NCBI GenBank assembly: GCA_001931875.2
Contig: MSJH02000544.1
Location: 248,001 to 312,000, forward strand
Source of the DNA: Byssochlamys sp. IMV 00236
Taxonomy: Eukaryota > Ascomycota > Eurotiomycetes > Eurotiales > Thermoascaceae
DNA length: 64,000 nt
Direction: 5' to 3'
The notes below the pieces were generated by a model. That model did not search any database. It was not told the origin of the DNA and saw only the letters and a program-made list of their open reading frames with translations. Below are positions 45,204 through 56,305 of the stretch, piece by piece; the first letter of the stretch is position 1; each line of letters begins with the position of its first letter. Made by a program: the position numbers and the translations under genes.

Positions 45204-46113
45204 ATGGACCAATCTTTCAAAGACAAAGTCTACGCAATAACCGGCGTTTCAGGAATCGGCCTCGCAGTAGCCCGTCAGCTACATTCTCGCGGTGCTCTAC
45301 TCTCCCTCGCAGACATCGATCCCTCGGCTCTATCATCAGCTTTTGCTGAGCTCGGCTCCGACGCTTCCACTATTCTTACCACCACCGTCGATGTGAGATC
45401 CGCCACGCAAGTCAACGACTGGATAGCAGCTACGGTGCAGAAGTTCGGTCGTCTCGATGGCGCAGCGAACATGGCGGGCGCGATTGGGAAGTACCATGGG
45501 ATCAGGGACTTGATTGATCAGGACGACGACGAGTGGGCGTTGATCATGGGGGTGAACCTGACGGGGTTGATGCATTGTTTACGCGCGCAGCTGAAGGCGA
45601 TTAGAGAAGATGGAAAGGAAGGAGTCGAGGGACGAGGAAGTATTGTGAATGCGGCGAGCATTCAGGGTGTGAGGGGCTTTGCGCAGCATGCGGCGTATAG
45701 TGCGAGTAAGCATGGGGTGGTGGGCTTGACGAGATCGGTTGCAAAGGAGGTCGCGCCGGCTATTAGAGTGAATGCGGTTGCGCCGTAAGTGTTTCTCTTT
45801 TTTTTCTTTTTATTGTTATTCTGCTGCTCTTGCGGAGGGTTGGGTGGTTATCCGGAGAACACCCGCGGTGGGTGCGGGGTATTTAATAGTTCTATGTGCT
45901 AATGAAATAATGTATTCTTGTAGAGGATCGATTCAGACACCGCTGCTCGACAAGGCTTTCGTCATTCAAGGTGGAGAATCAGTGTCGCCAACGGCCATTC
46001 CACGAAATGGCACGGCGGATGAAGTCGCTCAGACGGTAGTGTTCTTGTTGAGCGATGCGTCCTCCTTCACGACCGGGGCTATCTACACCGTTGACGGCGG
46101 GTGGCATTGCTAG
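45204..46113 (+). CDS. Short-chain dehydrogenase/reductase (SDR)
   Basis: NAD(P)-dependent oxidoreductase of the classical SDR family. Exons 45204-45784 and 45924-46113 (139 nt phase-2 intron) encode 256 residues, the usual length. Seen: the N-terminal nucleotide motif ITGVSGIGLA, LADID at the end of the second strand, the NMAGA equivalent of NNAG, catalytic Ser in VNAASIQG, YSASK (Tyr and Lys of the active site), the APGSIQTPLL proline-glycine stretch, and the family C-terminus TGAIYTVDGGWHC. The glycine motif is one residue shorter than the usual TGxxxGxG (TGVSGIG). It is transcribed convergently with the GH43 gene. The substrate is unknown, and a sugar or polyol would fit the neighbourhood. 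Confidence 0.9.
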
Positions 46114-46399
46114 AGTAGAAATATGATCAATTATTGTATAGAATGGTAGAAGCGTGAGAGAACAAGGCTAGCTTCATGTCTGTATTTAGCTAGTTCGCTC
46201 TTAACAACAAGTTATATGCGTCTATATATAGTTCATCTATATGCTTCTCGACCGGTATGCCCAACATGTATTGCGCCGTCTTCAATCACCCACAAGGTAA
46301 TAAGAGTGAGTTACGCTAAAATCTCCCACAATCGAAGTTTTATGTTCCCGGAAAGTTTGTTCATAAATAAAAATAAAACAGTAGAACTGTGACGACGGG

Positions 46400-47961
46400 T
46401 TAGCTCACGCGCCGTGTAGATGGGCATGGAAAGAACATACAGAATGATACTATACACCATGGCAGCGGAATTAGACTCTCTCTGCCACTTCCCGCATTAT
46501 GCTTGCCTTTATCGTCGCTGTCCGCGTCAAATGTTAGTGTCTCTATCTTTGAAGATAATAGAAACTGCAATCGGGGGAGGAGAGGGACCAGGGGCGCAAG
46601 AACAGGATTACGTACCCAGATTCCCCGGAGTCATCTCCATCTTCAGAAGGATCGGTGGAAGTATTAGAGCTAGACTTAGCAACCGGCCAGCCGTCCTCGT
46701 ACGCGAGGTAGTTCCATCCCAAGTGGGCATCCTGAATACGCATTAGCGTGCTGTGCAATAAAACCATTTTCAATTCTACTTACCTTGTGAGCCAGTCCGA
46801 TGGATTTGTTTACTGTTGTCCAGAGTATTTAGTCAACGCCTGTCCCTTGCGACCACAGAGTCGAAAAGACTTACAGTAATGATAATATAGGATATCTTGA
46901 TCCGAGCCTATTTCTGTCAAGACACCCAACCCACCTGGCGCATACACATCGCCATGGTTGGAACCGTATACAATGGTTCCGCCGTTCTCAGTAAGTTTCC
47001 TGCCGTCCTTATCGACGTATGGCCCTGTGATGTTGGTAGCGCGTCCCACACGGATCGAATATCTGGAGAAGTTTCAGCGATCTGTAGGCGAAATAAAAGT
47101 TATCCAAGGGTTGTCAATGACATACTCATCTCCTACTGGCGGGAGGATGCGGCCCTTGGGGAAATTGCAGCACTTCCCGTGGCTGAACCAGAGATAATAA
47201 TAGGGTTCTCGATAACTCATGAAAGAGCCCTCGACCGGACGGATTCCCTGTGGATCATAGTCGACGGGATATTGCTTCAACATAGCATTGTCTCTCCCAT
47301 CCAGAGTCACATACGCGACATTCCTCGCATCCGGTGATTTCGGGTTTTCAACGGATAATAGGTCGTCCGTCAGAGCGACCTGCCAGATATTGGTCCAGTA
47401 ACTACCCCAAGTGAACCAGAACTTCCCGTCCGCTGGATCCTGCATGACAGCAGGGTCAATCGCATTCGAAACGGTATACGGAAACACGTCGTAATTGAGG
47501 CCAGACGAACCGGTGGATACCACGGCACCATGGTCTTCCCACGGACCATCGTCTATATTCGTCGTCGTTGCGACCCCAATGGCACTTTGGCGAGTACCAC
47601 CCTTCGTAACAGCATAATAACAGTAAAAGGTACCGTTCTTTTCGATCACGCTGGGAGCCCATGGGCGCTTTCGTGCCCCTTTCTTGATGATGCTGGGTTC
47701 CTTTAACACCTTGCCCCGACTCTCCCAGGGTCCGCTGAGGCTGGTTGCCCTAAAGTAGGGCACTCCAATTCCACCATGAAAGGCATAGTAGGCATTGTCA
47801 TACACTATGATATTAGGATCATGAGCTTCTAGGTTGCCCTGGATCGGGAGAGGGTATTCATCAGTATCTGGGAACGTCCCAATGTACTGGACTGGTGATT
47901 CCGCTCTGGCAGAGTGAAAGGTGAAGATCAGGCCCAAGGCCAAGAACGCGAACAAAACCAT
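46400..47961 (-). CDS. GH43 arabinanase-like glycoside hydrolase, possibly GPI-anchored
   Basis: Secreted five-bladed beta-propeller enzyme of GH43, closest in character to endo-1,5-alpha-L-arabinanases, acting on pectin side chains. Exons 47961-47126, 47062-46875, 46812-46784 (29 nt), 46731-46616 and 46517-46400 encode 428 residues. The ATG at 47961 is preferred over the upstream one at 48138 because it starts a good signal peptide ([20 protein letters not shown]). Propeller motifs are [16 protein letters not shown] (catalytic Asp), [41 protein letters not shown], and [23 protein letters not shown] (catalytic Glu). A Ser/Thr/Asp-rich linker and a short hydrophobic C-terminus follow. If the last intron is not used, the frame ends at 46543 without that tail. 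Confidence 0.88.
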
Positions 47962-49379
47962 GGGGTAAAGTCGATATCCAGTGAACACGAGGGCGAGAAC
48001 ACGCTTAAAGACAGCGGGGCTTGTTAACGATGTATGATCGATAAGATGGGCTTTAGACGGACGCAACCGTAGCCACTCGGAACTCCCAAACTTTAACAGA
48101 GTGTCAGATATCGCACAGCAATCAATATACCGCAGCAATTGAGATCAGAGTCGCTCTAAAATGAAGACCTACGCGCAGTGGAAACATGCGATTCTCAAAA
48201 GTCAAAGATAATTCGCTGTCTCGAGCGCAGCATCTCTCACGATATGATGCAGAGATAATCAATCGCTCTGCGTTGCACCTACCCGGCGCATACGAGCAAC
48301 GATAAGACTGCTTGGCACGGTTAGATCAAGGGGCAGACAAGCAAGAGGATGTTCTGATCTCATACCGGTTCATTCACTGGGACTTACGACTCCTCAGCCT
48401 TTTGCCAAGCGATGAAATCAAGAAGACAGTGGGGCTTCAAGATCTCGCGCACCACTAACTCCTGAGTCTGGGAAATCCTGTTGTGTAGTATGGAGTTAAT
48501 CTGTGGCTTGGTCTAGACCTCAGGACGCGAGACGGCAAGCAGACGGCTGGATAAAACGAGAAGAGATTGGCACGAGGATGGCACACGAGAAATGAGGGTA
48601 GACGATATGGTGTTACAACGATAGATAATTAATACAAAAGAGCGACCGTGGCGGATGAATTTGCTTGCAAGAAGGGAGCGTTGTTTGGCGGTAGATATTC
48701 CTCAGCCCGCAATCAGGACGGGGGCCGCCTTGACCACCGCCCCGGCGCCCCGGATGTCACCCATAGCCCCTCGTTCGCTCCAGTCAACAACGTGCTTTCT
48801 AGAACCAATGCATTTATTATTTTCCCAGCGCGAAGGATTTCCAAGAGCCAGGCCAGTTTCAAGATGCGCGTTGGCTACTCCGTATTCACTCTAGTTACAC
48901 GGCTGAGGCCCCGCTGGAAAAGCTTAGCCCATGCTACGCCCGTGCGTACGGCCACTCAGGCTTCAAAGATAGTCGGTGATCAGGGACTTCGGGCGAAGAT
49001 CGCCGCATTGTTGACGCTAGTCTGGACTATGAATAGCTGGAAGACCCAAAGAATAATAATAATCCCCCATGCACAGCCTACGGCCCTACATGATAATTTG
49101 TTCGTGCGGATAATCCATGATCGCCGCCAGCCGTCGGCTCTACGCTGCGGGATACGAGCTCCAGTCTTTCTGACGAATGCCAGGCGTGATGATCGCCACA
49201 AATTGCGTGAGGCACAGTGAAGATTTAAAATTCATGCACAAATCGCTCATATGTCGCTTCCATGGTATCGCGTCGCCCTTCAAAACACTACCCCGGGAAA
49301 ACAAACCCTGTAAAAATATTCCCCGAAACAGAGAATGGAACAAGCAAACACCAGAAACACTGCCAAATCACTCTTAGTT
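47962..49379. other. Spacer between the GH43 promoter and the Zn2Cys6 gene 3' end
   Basis: 1.4 kb. It contains the GH43 promoter and one TACTCCGTA copy at 48876. A 190-codon plus-strand frame (48648-49220) has no recognisable domain and no start or codon support beyond its length, so it is not called. Confidence 0.45.
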
Positions 49380-51990
49380 TCACAGAATTGGATTTTCCGG
49401 GTACGCGAACGCAGCCATGTCTTCCCAGTTGAACGCGTCGAGAAAGGCATCGAAATCGCCCGGGGGCTAGTGTCAACAGTTTAGTTTCTATTCTTAGTCC
49501 AGGCACCAAAGTAAGCACTTACAGTGAAAGAAAAGTCCATCGACTGCGGCAATATGCCGTCAAAATTAGTACCGCACGGGTCAGAACTAGAGCCAGGAGT
49601 GAGTTCATGGGTCTTTGTTGTAGTTAGCACCGGTCCAGTAAACACGAAAATGCTCGGGATGCTGACCTGATTCGATTTATCGTGACGGGTATCGGTGTGT
49701 CGAGAGAGGAGATTACATGCAAAGGTGGCTATGCGGTCGACTGCCTGCTTCTTATACAGCTCGGTTTCATTCGGCCATAACTTGGATTTCACAAGTGCGC
49801 GGATCATGTTGGTGAAGAAAAAGTATTTTGCGCCCTTGACGACGACACGCGCCTTGCTCTCCAAAGCATCCAGCGTCTTATCGACAAGGCCAAGAAGTGA
49901 ACCGGTGATTGCAGGTACTATCTGACGTGCTAATACGGAGGCTGCAAAAGCGGGTTAGCAAATCGTATGCGGCTTTAGAGGAGCCGCGGCTATTCAGAGA
50001 ACTTACTGTATCCCAAGTTTGTGGTGTATAAATGATGGCATACAGACAGACAAGCTTGCGGGATGGAATCCGTAAGGTGACATAATGATAGTTGAGTGGA
50101 CGTCTCGTACAGGAGCTGTTGTCTCGATAGCATGGTCATTGCTACCTCCAACCGAGTGCGAGACGAAGGTACGAACATGGGCTCCCTGTGAGCGTCGATT
50201 GCAAACGGGGTATGAATGGCCAGAAGGAACTGGCATAACTTAGTTTCAAGCAGAGCTGTCCAAAGCATGGTCTTCTGGACCAATTTTTGATCCATCGGGT
50301 CCGGAATCGACCAGCTGGGTATAGATGACAAGACACGGGTGAATTCGCAGTCGATCCTTTGGATGTCTTCATAACTACATGTAATTCTTGGACCGTTCAT
50401 CAAGGCACATGCCTTGAGTCGGAGCGGCAGGGACTGGCTCAAGAAGGCATGGAATGAAGTATCTGTTGGCTCTGTAAGGGGTCTTTCCGGTGGCAGCTCA
50501 GTGCTGTCTGCGCTCAGCTCCTCATCGTTTATGTTTGCTGCAGGACACGTATCGTAGTCTGAGGCCTGCAATGTTGGAGGCATCCCGCGATCAATCGAAA
50601 CTTGTAGATCCAGCTCTAGGATGGTCGACCAGATCCTCCTTCGCATTTCCTTGTTGAACACGGTAATCCCAGTCCACTGATCGGGGTCACGGTGATAGCC
50701 GGCCAACATCGCCATTTTCACCAGGCTTCCAGTGGTCAGCCACGCTCGGCTCCGCTTGATGCCTTGGTTGTTTTTGGCTATGAGGAGAAGGCAATGGATA
50801 CGAAGAATAACGACATCCGGCCGTTTCACATGCACAGTCTCGAGCCAATTGTCAGCCTGTACGATATAGTCGATAGCAGTATATCGTTTGGTGTTAGCTG
50901 CGCCAACCTCTGACAGCCGATCCGGATCCGCCAAGTTCCAAGCACAGGCTAGCACCAGCATAAGCTGGACCAGGAAAGGCGCGGAGATTAAACTCGGGTT
51001 TGATCTCTTCTCCCAGAAGTCATCGATCTCGCGTCGGAAGGATGGCATGTGCAGGATGCGGTGCGTGGACTCGATATACGTGCAGTATACATCTACCAAC
51101 TCCTCAACGACGTCTCGAGAAGGCAGCATGGCTACCAACGTTGGTACATCGGGCATGAGCAACGGTTGATTCAGCTTCTTCTTGTGGTGACCTCTCTTCA
51201 GGGTCTCTATATCCTGTCGCAACCGGACCAGGTTTGGGTTAGCGGCCTTTATCCCCTCGACAAAATTTCTCAATTCGGAGAACTGTTATCATCTGTTAGC
51301 ATGTTAACTATTCGCAATTGGGAGGACGTAACTAACCTGGACCATGAGATTTGCAAAGATCCCACCGCCATTAAAGCGCGTCCGAGTCTCCTTTCCTCGC
51401 GCCATTACTCTGTTCTCCATGTTCAAGGGCTGAGAAGCGGACATAACTCCGAGCATCCCAGTACCATCAGCGGAGTTCGCCGTAGGACGAGATGCTGTCG
51501 TCGACCGTGGGAGCTCTGCAGCGTCATCTTTCTGCTGTCGAGGAGCAGGCGGGATGGTCTGTCCGAGAACAGTTTCGAGGAAGCCATCTCGTTTCTCCTT
51601 ACAGAATCTCTTCTCTGGCAACCCAGACTGCCGTGGAGCGGTGCCTATCTCCGAGTCTGGGGACGATGTAAGTCGCTGCGCCGCGACGTACGACGAGTGG
51701 GACGCATCAGCGCCCGTGCTCCCTCGTTCTTGAAAACCAGACGAAGGAATTATTGTGTTTGGCTGCTGCCACAGAAACCCATCTTCGTAGGTGCATTTAA
51801 TAGGTGTTTTGCTTTTCTTGCACCGGCCACACGTCGGATATTCCCGATCGCATTTGAGCTTCCTGCTCCGACACTGGGTGCACGCCATGGTCCGTCGACG
51901 CCTCTTCCTCGGACGAGGCTCAGCTTCTGGTCTCTCATTCAGCCTGAACATGTTCTCCTGTGATGCCGACATGCTGTCTGGATTTTCCAA
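49380..51990 (-). CDS. Zn2Cys6 fungal transcription factor
   Basis: DNA-binding regulator. Exons 51990-51337, 51282-50007, 49941-49523 and 49466-49380 encode about 811 residues. A basic patch (RPRKRRRR) precedes the zinc cluster at about residues 37-66, with spacing C-x2-C-x6-C-x6-C-x2-C-x8-C starting at CTQC. The fungal middle homology region follows in exon 2 (YIESTHRILHMPSF, TGSLVKMAMLAGYHRDP, MRRRIWSTILELDLQVSIDRG, all typical of PF04082). The C-terminus is acidic and aromatic (FDAFLDAFNWEDMAAF), which fits an activation domain. An optional 54 nt in-frame segment at about 49619-49672 (GTCAGC..AAAG, with a GCTAAC branch) may be a further intron. It lies next to the GH43 and SDR genes, so it may be a local regulator. 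Confidence 0.92.
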
Positions 51991-52821
51991 ACATCCAACT
52001 TGTCTTCCTTGTCGAGCTGCTGGCTGTTTCCCCCGCGGTCTTTGTGTCGGATCCCGATAAACCGTGTCACGCCGCGTGCTCGGACACGGTTGCCGCTTTC
52101 AGTTAGCGCCTTTGCATCTCCAGCTCATTATTCACGCTGGCATCGTTCAAATTGAAACAGGATATCCAGATCAACCCAAGTTTCACGCAGGCACATGAGA
52201 GTATCCTACTCTGCTCTGCATATAAAGGAGTTTATATGAGCCTAGAGCGTTAGATGCCGACGCGTAATTGAGGCTTAGTCACTAGCCACGGCTGAAATAA
52301 GTCAACAGCAAATTTAAAGATTAGAGCCAAACCAAAGGATAAGATAATTCTCTGACAGAGAGAATATCAGCCTAGCCCTCCATCCGATCAAGTAATTGCT
52401 AGCCTCTCATTTTCTCACGACAGATCAATGTTAATTAATTAGGTATGCTCTAGGTAGCGATCCAGTAGAGATCTGTAGAGGCTCCTATCGCGCAGAGATA
52501 TAGGCAGCCGCATTTCCACCTATGCAACAAGATCCGAAAATCTCGTCTTGCCATATCTACCTAGATAGAGCGGATGCCGGTATAATTAACTATGCACGAA
52601 GCGGCGTTAACCATAGGGCGTTTCTATCGGACTAAGGCATAATCTCGGGGATAGACACCTTCGGGGTCGGCGATATCCAGCACAAGCTCGGCCTAATCCT
52701 TCAGATTTCTTACGTTTCAGCAGGCAGTGGAATATAAAAAAGTGTAGAGGTGTAGAAACTGGCCAAAGTTCATGTCTACATCCTCAACAAAAGAAGAGTC
52801 CACTCTTGAAGTCCATATGCG
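51991..52821. other. Divergent promoter region of the Zn2Cys6 and Apd1-like genes
   Basis: 831 bases, strongly AT-rich from about 52230 with many TAG/CTA-rich stretches. No open frame of note, no RNA gene and no clear motif cluster. Confidence 0.5.
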
Positions 52822-53767
52822 ATGTTCAAATCGCTCCTCGCGTTCGCCGGCCGTGCTGACGACGGGTCAGACTATGTATTCCCGACAGTGAACCCGAAGG
52901 AAGATGGACCGGATTGCACGAAAGATTGCGCTGACTGCACTGTTCGATACCCATCAAAATTCAAAGTAGAGACCAGTCGTCAGCTATATGGCCACATCAA
53001 ACCATTCACCACGCATCTTCTGGTGGCTACTGGCAAGGACGACTGGGCGGAGAAAGTCGAGCGGGAGCGAGGAAGTTTGATGGAGGCACTCCACGACAGC
53101 TCTGCAACAGATAAATATGGTGTCAGTCGCGACTAATACTTGGCCGTTTTTTCGTGCTTCAAGAATACTGACTGTCTAGCAATAGCGAGTCATGATATCA
53201 GCATCGAATATCCCCGTGGATGGAGATGACAGTAATGCAGAGAAAGGCAGCACTGTTTTGGTTCTGCCATCTTTCACATTTGTCAACTCCGTGACAAGTA
53301 GTGATATTCCGGAGCTGATCGACCGCTTCGTCGCGCCTAATAATAAAGAGGGAGGAGACAGCGCAGCTGAAAAGCCTGGACGGCTCGCTTCACGCCCCTG
53401 CCCGCATGATTATGTCGTTCTTCTCTGCTCGCACCGAAGACGAGATGCCCGCTGCGGTATCTCTGCGCCGTTAATCAAGAAGGAACTGGAAAGACATCTC
53501 CGGCCACTAGGTTTATACCGCGACGCGGATGACGAGCGTCCCGGAGGTGTTGGAATCTACTATGTTTCCCACGTGGGAGGCCACAAATTCGCAGCCAATG
53601 TTCTCGTCTACAGAAAACAAGACCAGCAGATGATCTGGCTGGCCAGAATTCGACCGGAGCATTGCGAAGGCATCGTCAAGTACACGATTCTGAAAGGGAA
53701 AGTCGTGCATCCAGAATCGCAGCTGCGGGGAGGATTTGACAGGACGCGGGGATTGACGAGTTGGTGA
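52822..53767 (+). CDS. Apd1/Aim32-type sucrase-ferredoxin-like [2Fe-2S] protein
   Basis: Thioredoxin-like ferredoxin of the sucrase/ferredoxin-like family (PF06999). Yeast Apd1 is a cytosolic member with an unusual 2Cys/2His iron-sulfur cluster. Exons 52822-53121 and 53186-53767 (64 nt phase-0 intron, donor GTCAGT) encode 293 residues. Probable ligands are visible: Cys in LLCSHRRRDARCG (C-x8-C) and His in YVSHVGGHKFAANVLVY (H-x3-H), the spacing known for Apd1. The N-terminal half has a Cys-rich DCTKDCADC segment that may be a second metal or redox site. No clear mitochondrial presequence is present, which favours an Apd1-like over an Aim32-like role. Confidence 0.88.
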
Positions 53768-54286
53768 TTCCGTGGCGTGTATTTCTTCTGTTCTTGCATC
53801 GTGGTGTTCACATATTCCGTTAAGAAGTCTAAGTACAGAGTGTTATTATGGGCAGTTTGACAATGCTCAGTGTGCTTAAGCCACACTAGCTACAACATGG
53901 ATACATTATTGAATTGGTCTTCCAGTTGTCAATGGTTTTTTGCTCCACAGTCCATGGAACTACTCTACTCTGGTAGCCCAAATATCGTATTTTCTGCAGA
54001 TGTATCGCATATTGCCCAATCAATTCGTCGACAATTGTAGAAAGTATTATTACGCGGTGGGGTTGGAGAGTCGGAGACACGCTATGCACGTAATTAAAAC
54101 CGCGAACGCGGGACAACCCGCGCAGCAACGCGCGACTCCCGGAGTCTGATATCACAGGGACCGCATTGTGCTGCAGCCCCTTGGCAGCCACGAATTCTCG
54201 TCCTTTTGCATTTTCACAACGACATTTCTACTCTATTGGATAGTCGAGATTCTGATTTTCTGCTATCTACCATACATGCTGAAATT
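53768..54286. other. Spacer between the Apd1-like and Sld2 genes
   Basis: 519 bases. The first half is probably the 3' UTR of the Apd1-like gene. The second half contains a GC-rich CGCG cluster (54100-54134) and the Sld2 leader. No RNA gene recognised. Confidence 0.5.
54100..54134. promoter_or_regulatory. CGCG cluster, MBF-like sites upstream of Sld2
   Basis: Five CGCG cores (54101, 54107, 54119, 54129, 54131) in 34 bases, including AACGCG twice and the dyad CCGCG-AA-CGCGG, 150-190 bases before the Sld2 ATG. ACGCG is the core of the MCB element bound by MBF, which controls S-phase genes. Sld2 is a replication gene, so this control is plausible but inferred. Confidence 0.45.
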
Positions 54287-55947
54287 ATGGCGAATGCGGA
54301 CGTGCTACTCCCGGCGAGCAGCGCCGATATCACGGCGCAGTCCACAGCTTTACGCGCGGAATTGAAGGAATGGGAGAGGGCATTTGCAGCTGCAAACGGA
54401 GGAAAGAAGGCCGGTCGTGACGATATCAAACAGAACCCAGAAATTGGTATGTTTTGTTCGAGTCTGCCCACGGGGTTGGAAGCTGGGTGATTGTTGATCC
54501 CTTGCTAAACTTGGTTACTTGTGACCTAGCTGCGAAGTACAAAGCGTATGCCCGCCTACGGTCAGAAGAATCATCGACAAATAAAAATGGGAAGGCAGAA
54601 AAAGAAGCTTCGAAGAAGAGGAAACATGGCTCTCCTACGGGGCCTGGGAATGCACTCAATGCCACGACGCCACGAAAGGCAGCCAGAGGAGACATGCTCA
54701 CTCCGCAGAAGTCTGGATTGTTTGACGTTCATCCATCTCAACTAGACCCTTACGATTCGCCTTCCACGTTGCGTAGGCTCTTCAGCCCGAGTACACATCG
54801 ACAGACGTCGGCGTCGCCCCTACCACTGAAAACCGCAATCGGTCCTACACCGCAGAGAGATGGGAAGGCACTGGGGCTATTCGACCTATTGTCTGCATCA
54901 GGTGGCAGCACTGCGACACCATCAGCGAAACGCATATCGGATGTCCCAGCAGCAAACATACAGACTCCGTCGCGAAAAAGGATGGATACCATCAAGGAAG
55001 GAGAAGAGGATGATGACGACGAGGATAACTTTCTTTTCAAACGCACACCGGCCTCAGAAAGCAAGAGATTTCTACTGTCCAACTTCTTTGCCACACCAAC
55101 GACTATGCGCTATGCTGCGATGGTTGAAGAGGAGGAGGGATTGCAGAAAAGGGGTGTTGGTCAGACAGCCCCCAACGACCCAGGATCTGAAGAGCGAACT
55201 TCTGAGACGCCGTCTTTTCTGAGACGGTCTATCTCCGGCCGTATGGGCCCACCAGATGCTGCTCCAGGTGCATCGGGATTGAGTCCGGTTGCGGTGCGCA
55301 AGCCACCGAGGTTATTTGGCAAGAGCCTTAGTGCGTTGGTGCAGGGACTTCGTGACATGGAGGAAGAACAAATGGACGATGACTGGGAAATTCTCAAAGA
55401 GATCGAAGCTGAGCAACTCGCGGAAGCAACCGCAAACGATGTTCAAGAGGGTGATAGTCAAGCTCCTGAAACACAACAAACATGGAAGAAGAAGGGCCAG
55501 AAACGAACAACGCGACGGGTGATTATGAGGCCTGTTATATCGAAACCGAAACCAGCCCCTGAATGGAGAGCCCACAGAGACGGTTCAGAGAATGAAGACG
55601 AGAGTGGTGTACCGGAGACACAGGTTGAGAAGCAGAACGGAGGCCAAGACGAAGGTGCAAATGATGTAGCCTCGGAGCCCGATCCAGATTCAGACCCAGA
55701 CTACGACGGGGATGACAGCAGCGTCAAAAAGACATCGAGCTTTTCAGAAAAGATGAAGGCGGCGTTTTCATCCGTCCTTAATATCAAGAATAATGACAAG
55801 AGCGCCGTATCAGCAAACCCCGAGGACGCAAAACCGAAGAAGCCTGCAGCAAGGAAAGTTAATCCTGAAGCACACGCGAACTATAGATCACTAAAGATTC
55901 GAAACAAGAATTCGAAAGGAAGAGGAAGATTCGGTCGACGGAGATAG
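54287..55947 (+). CDS. sld2: DNA replication regulator Sld2 (Drc1)
   Basis: Nuclear replication-initiation factor. After CDK phosphorylation it binds Dpb11/TopBP1 and helps assemble the active helicase. Exons 54287-54446 and 54530-55947 (83 nt phase-1 intron) encode 525 residues. The N-terminus has the conserved ELKEWERAFAAANGGKKAGRDDIKQNPEIAAKYKAYARLRS block typical of Sld2 (here split by the intron). Many S/T-P CDK-type sites follow (TPRK, TPQK, DSPS, FSPS, SPLP, PTPQ, TPSRKR). Then come an acidic patch (EEDDDDEDN), a conserved LFGKSLSALVQGLRDMEEEQMDDDW block near residue 315, and a Lys/Arg-rich C-terminus ending GRGRFGRRR. The ATG at 54287 was chosen over upstream in-frame non-ATG codons. 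Confidence 0.9.
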
Positions 55948-56305
55948 ATCCGTTGTGGGAGGTGCATAACAGCATCTGCCTTTTTCTTTTAATGCTCATG
56001 ACTGACGACAACTTTTGCATACCCGGATCCTTATACAAGCAAATAGAAGTTTTGGAGACCTGTTTTCTACATCTGATGTTCCAGAACATGGTAGATCGTA
56101 TTTACATTGCTGCACTATACGACACAGTATCCCACCTATGGCGGGAGCTGCTGTGGTGCTACACCCGGCCAGACCATATATATGTACATATGCAGGACTC
56201 TTCCTTGCGTCCTCAACGCCAACTAATTATCAAGGGGTATAATGCGTATCGCCATGCGTTCCAACCCATAATTTCCTTCCCCCAAAGCTGTAGGCTGTTG
56301 TTTGC
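55948..56305. other. Convergent 3' spacer of the Sld2 and RING genes
   Basis: 358 bases shared by two converging gene ends. Short frames only, no repeat or RNA gene seen. Confidence 0.55.

Noticed and set aside
48648..49220. 190-codon plus-strand frame
   Set aside because: No recognisable motif, no splice or promoter support, and overlapping minus-strand frames of similar quality.
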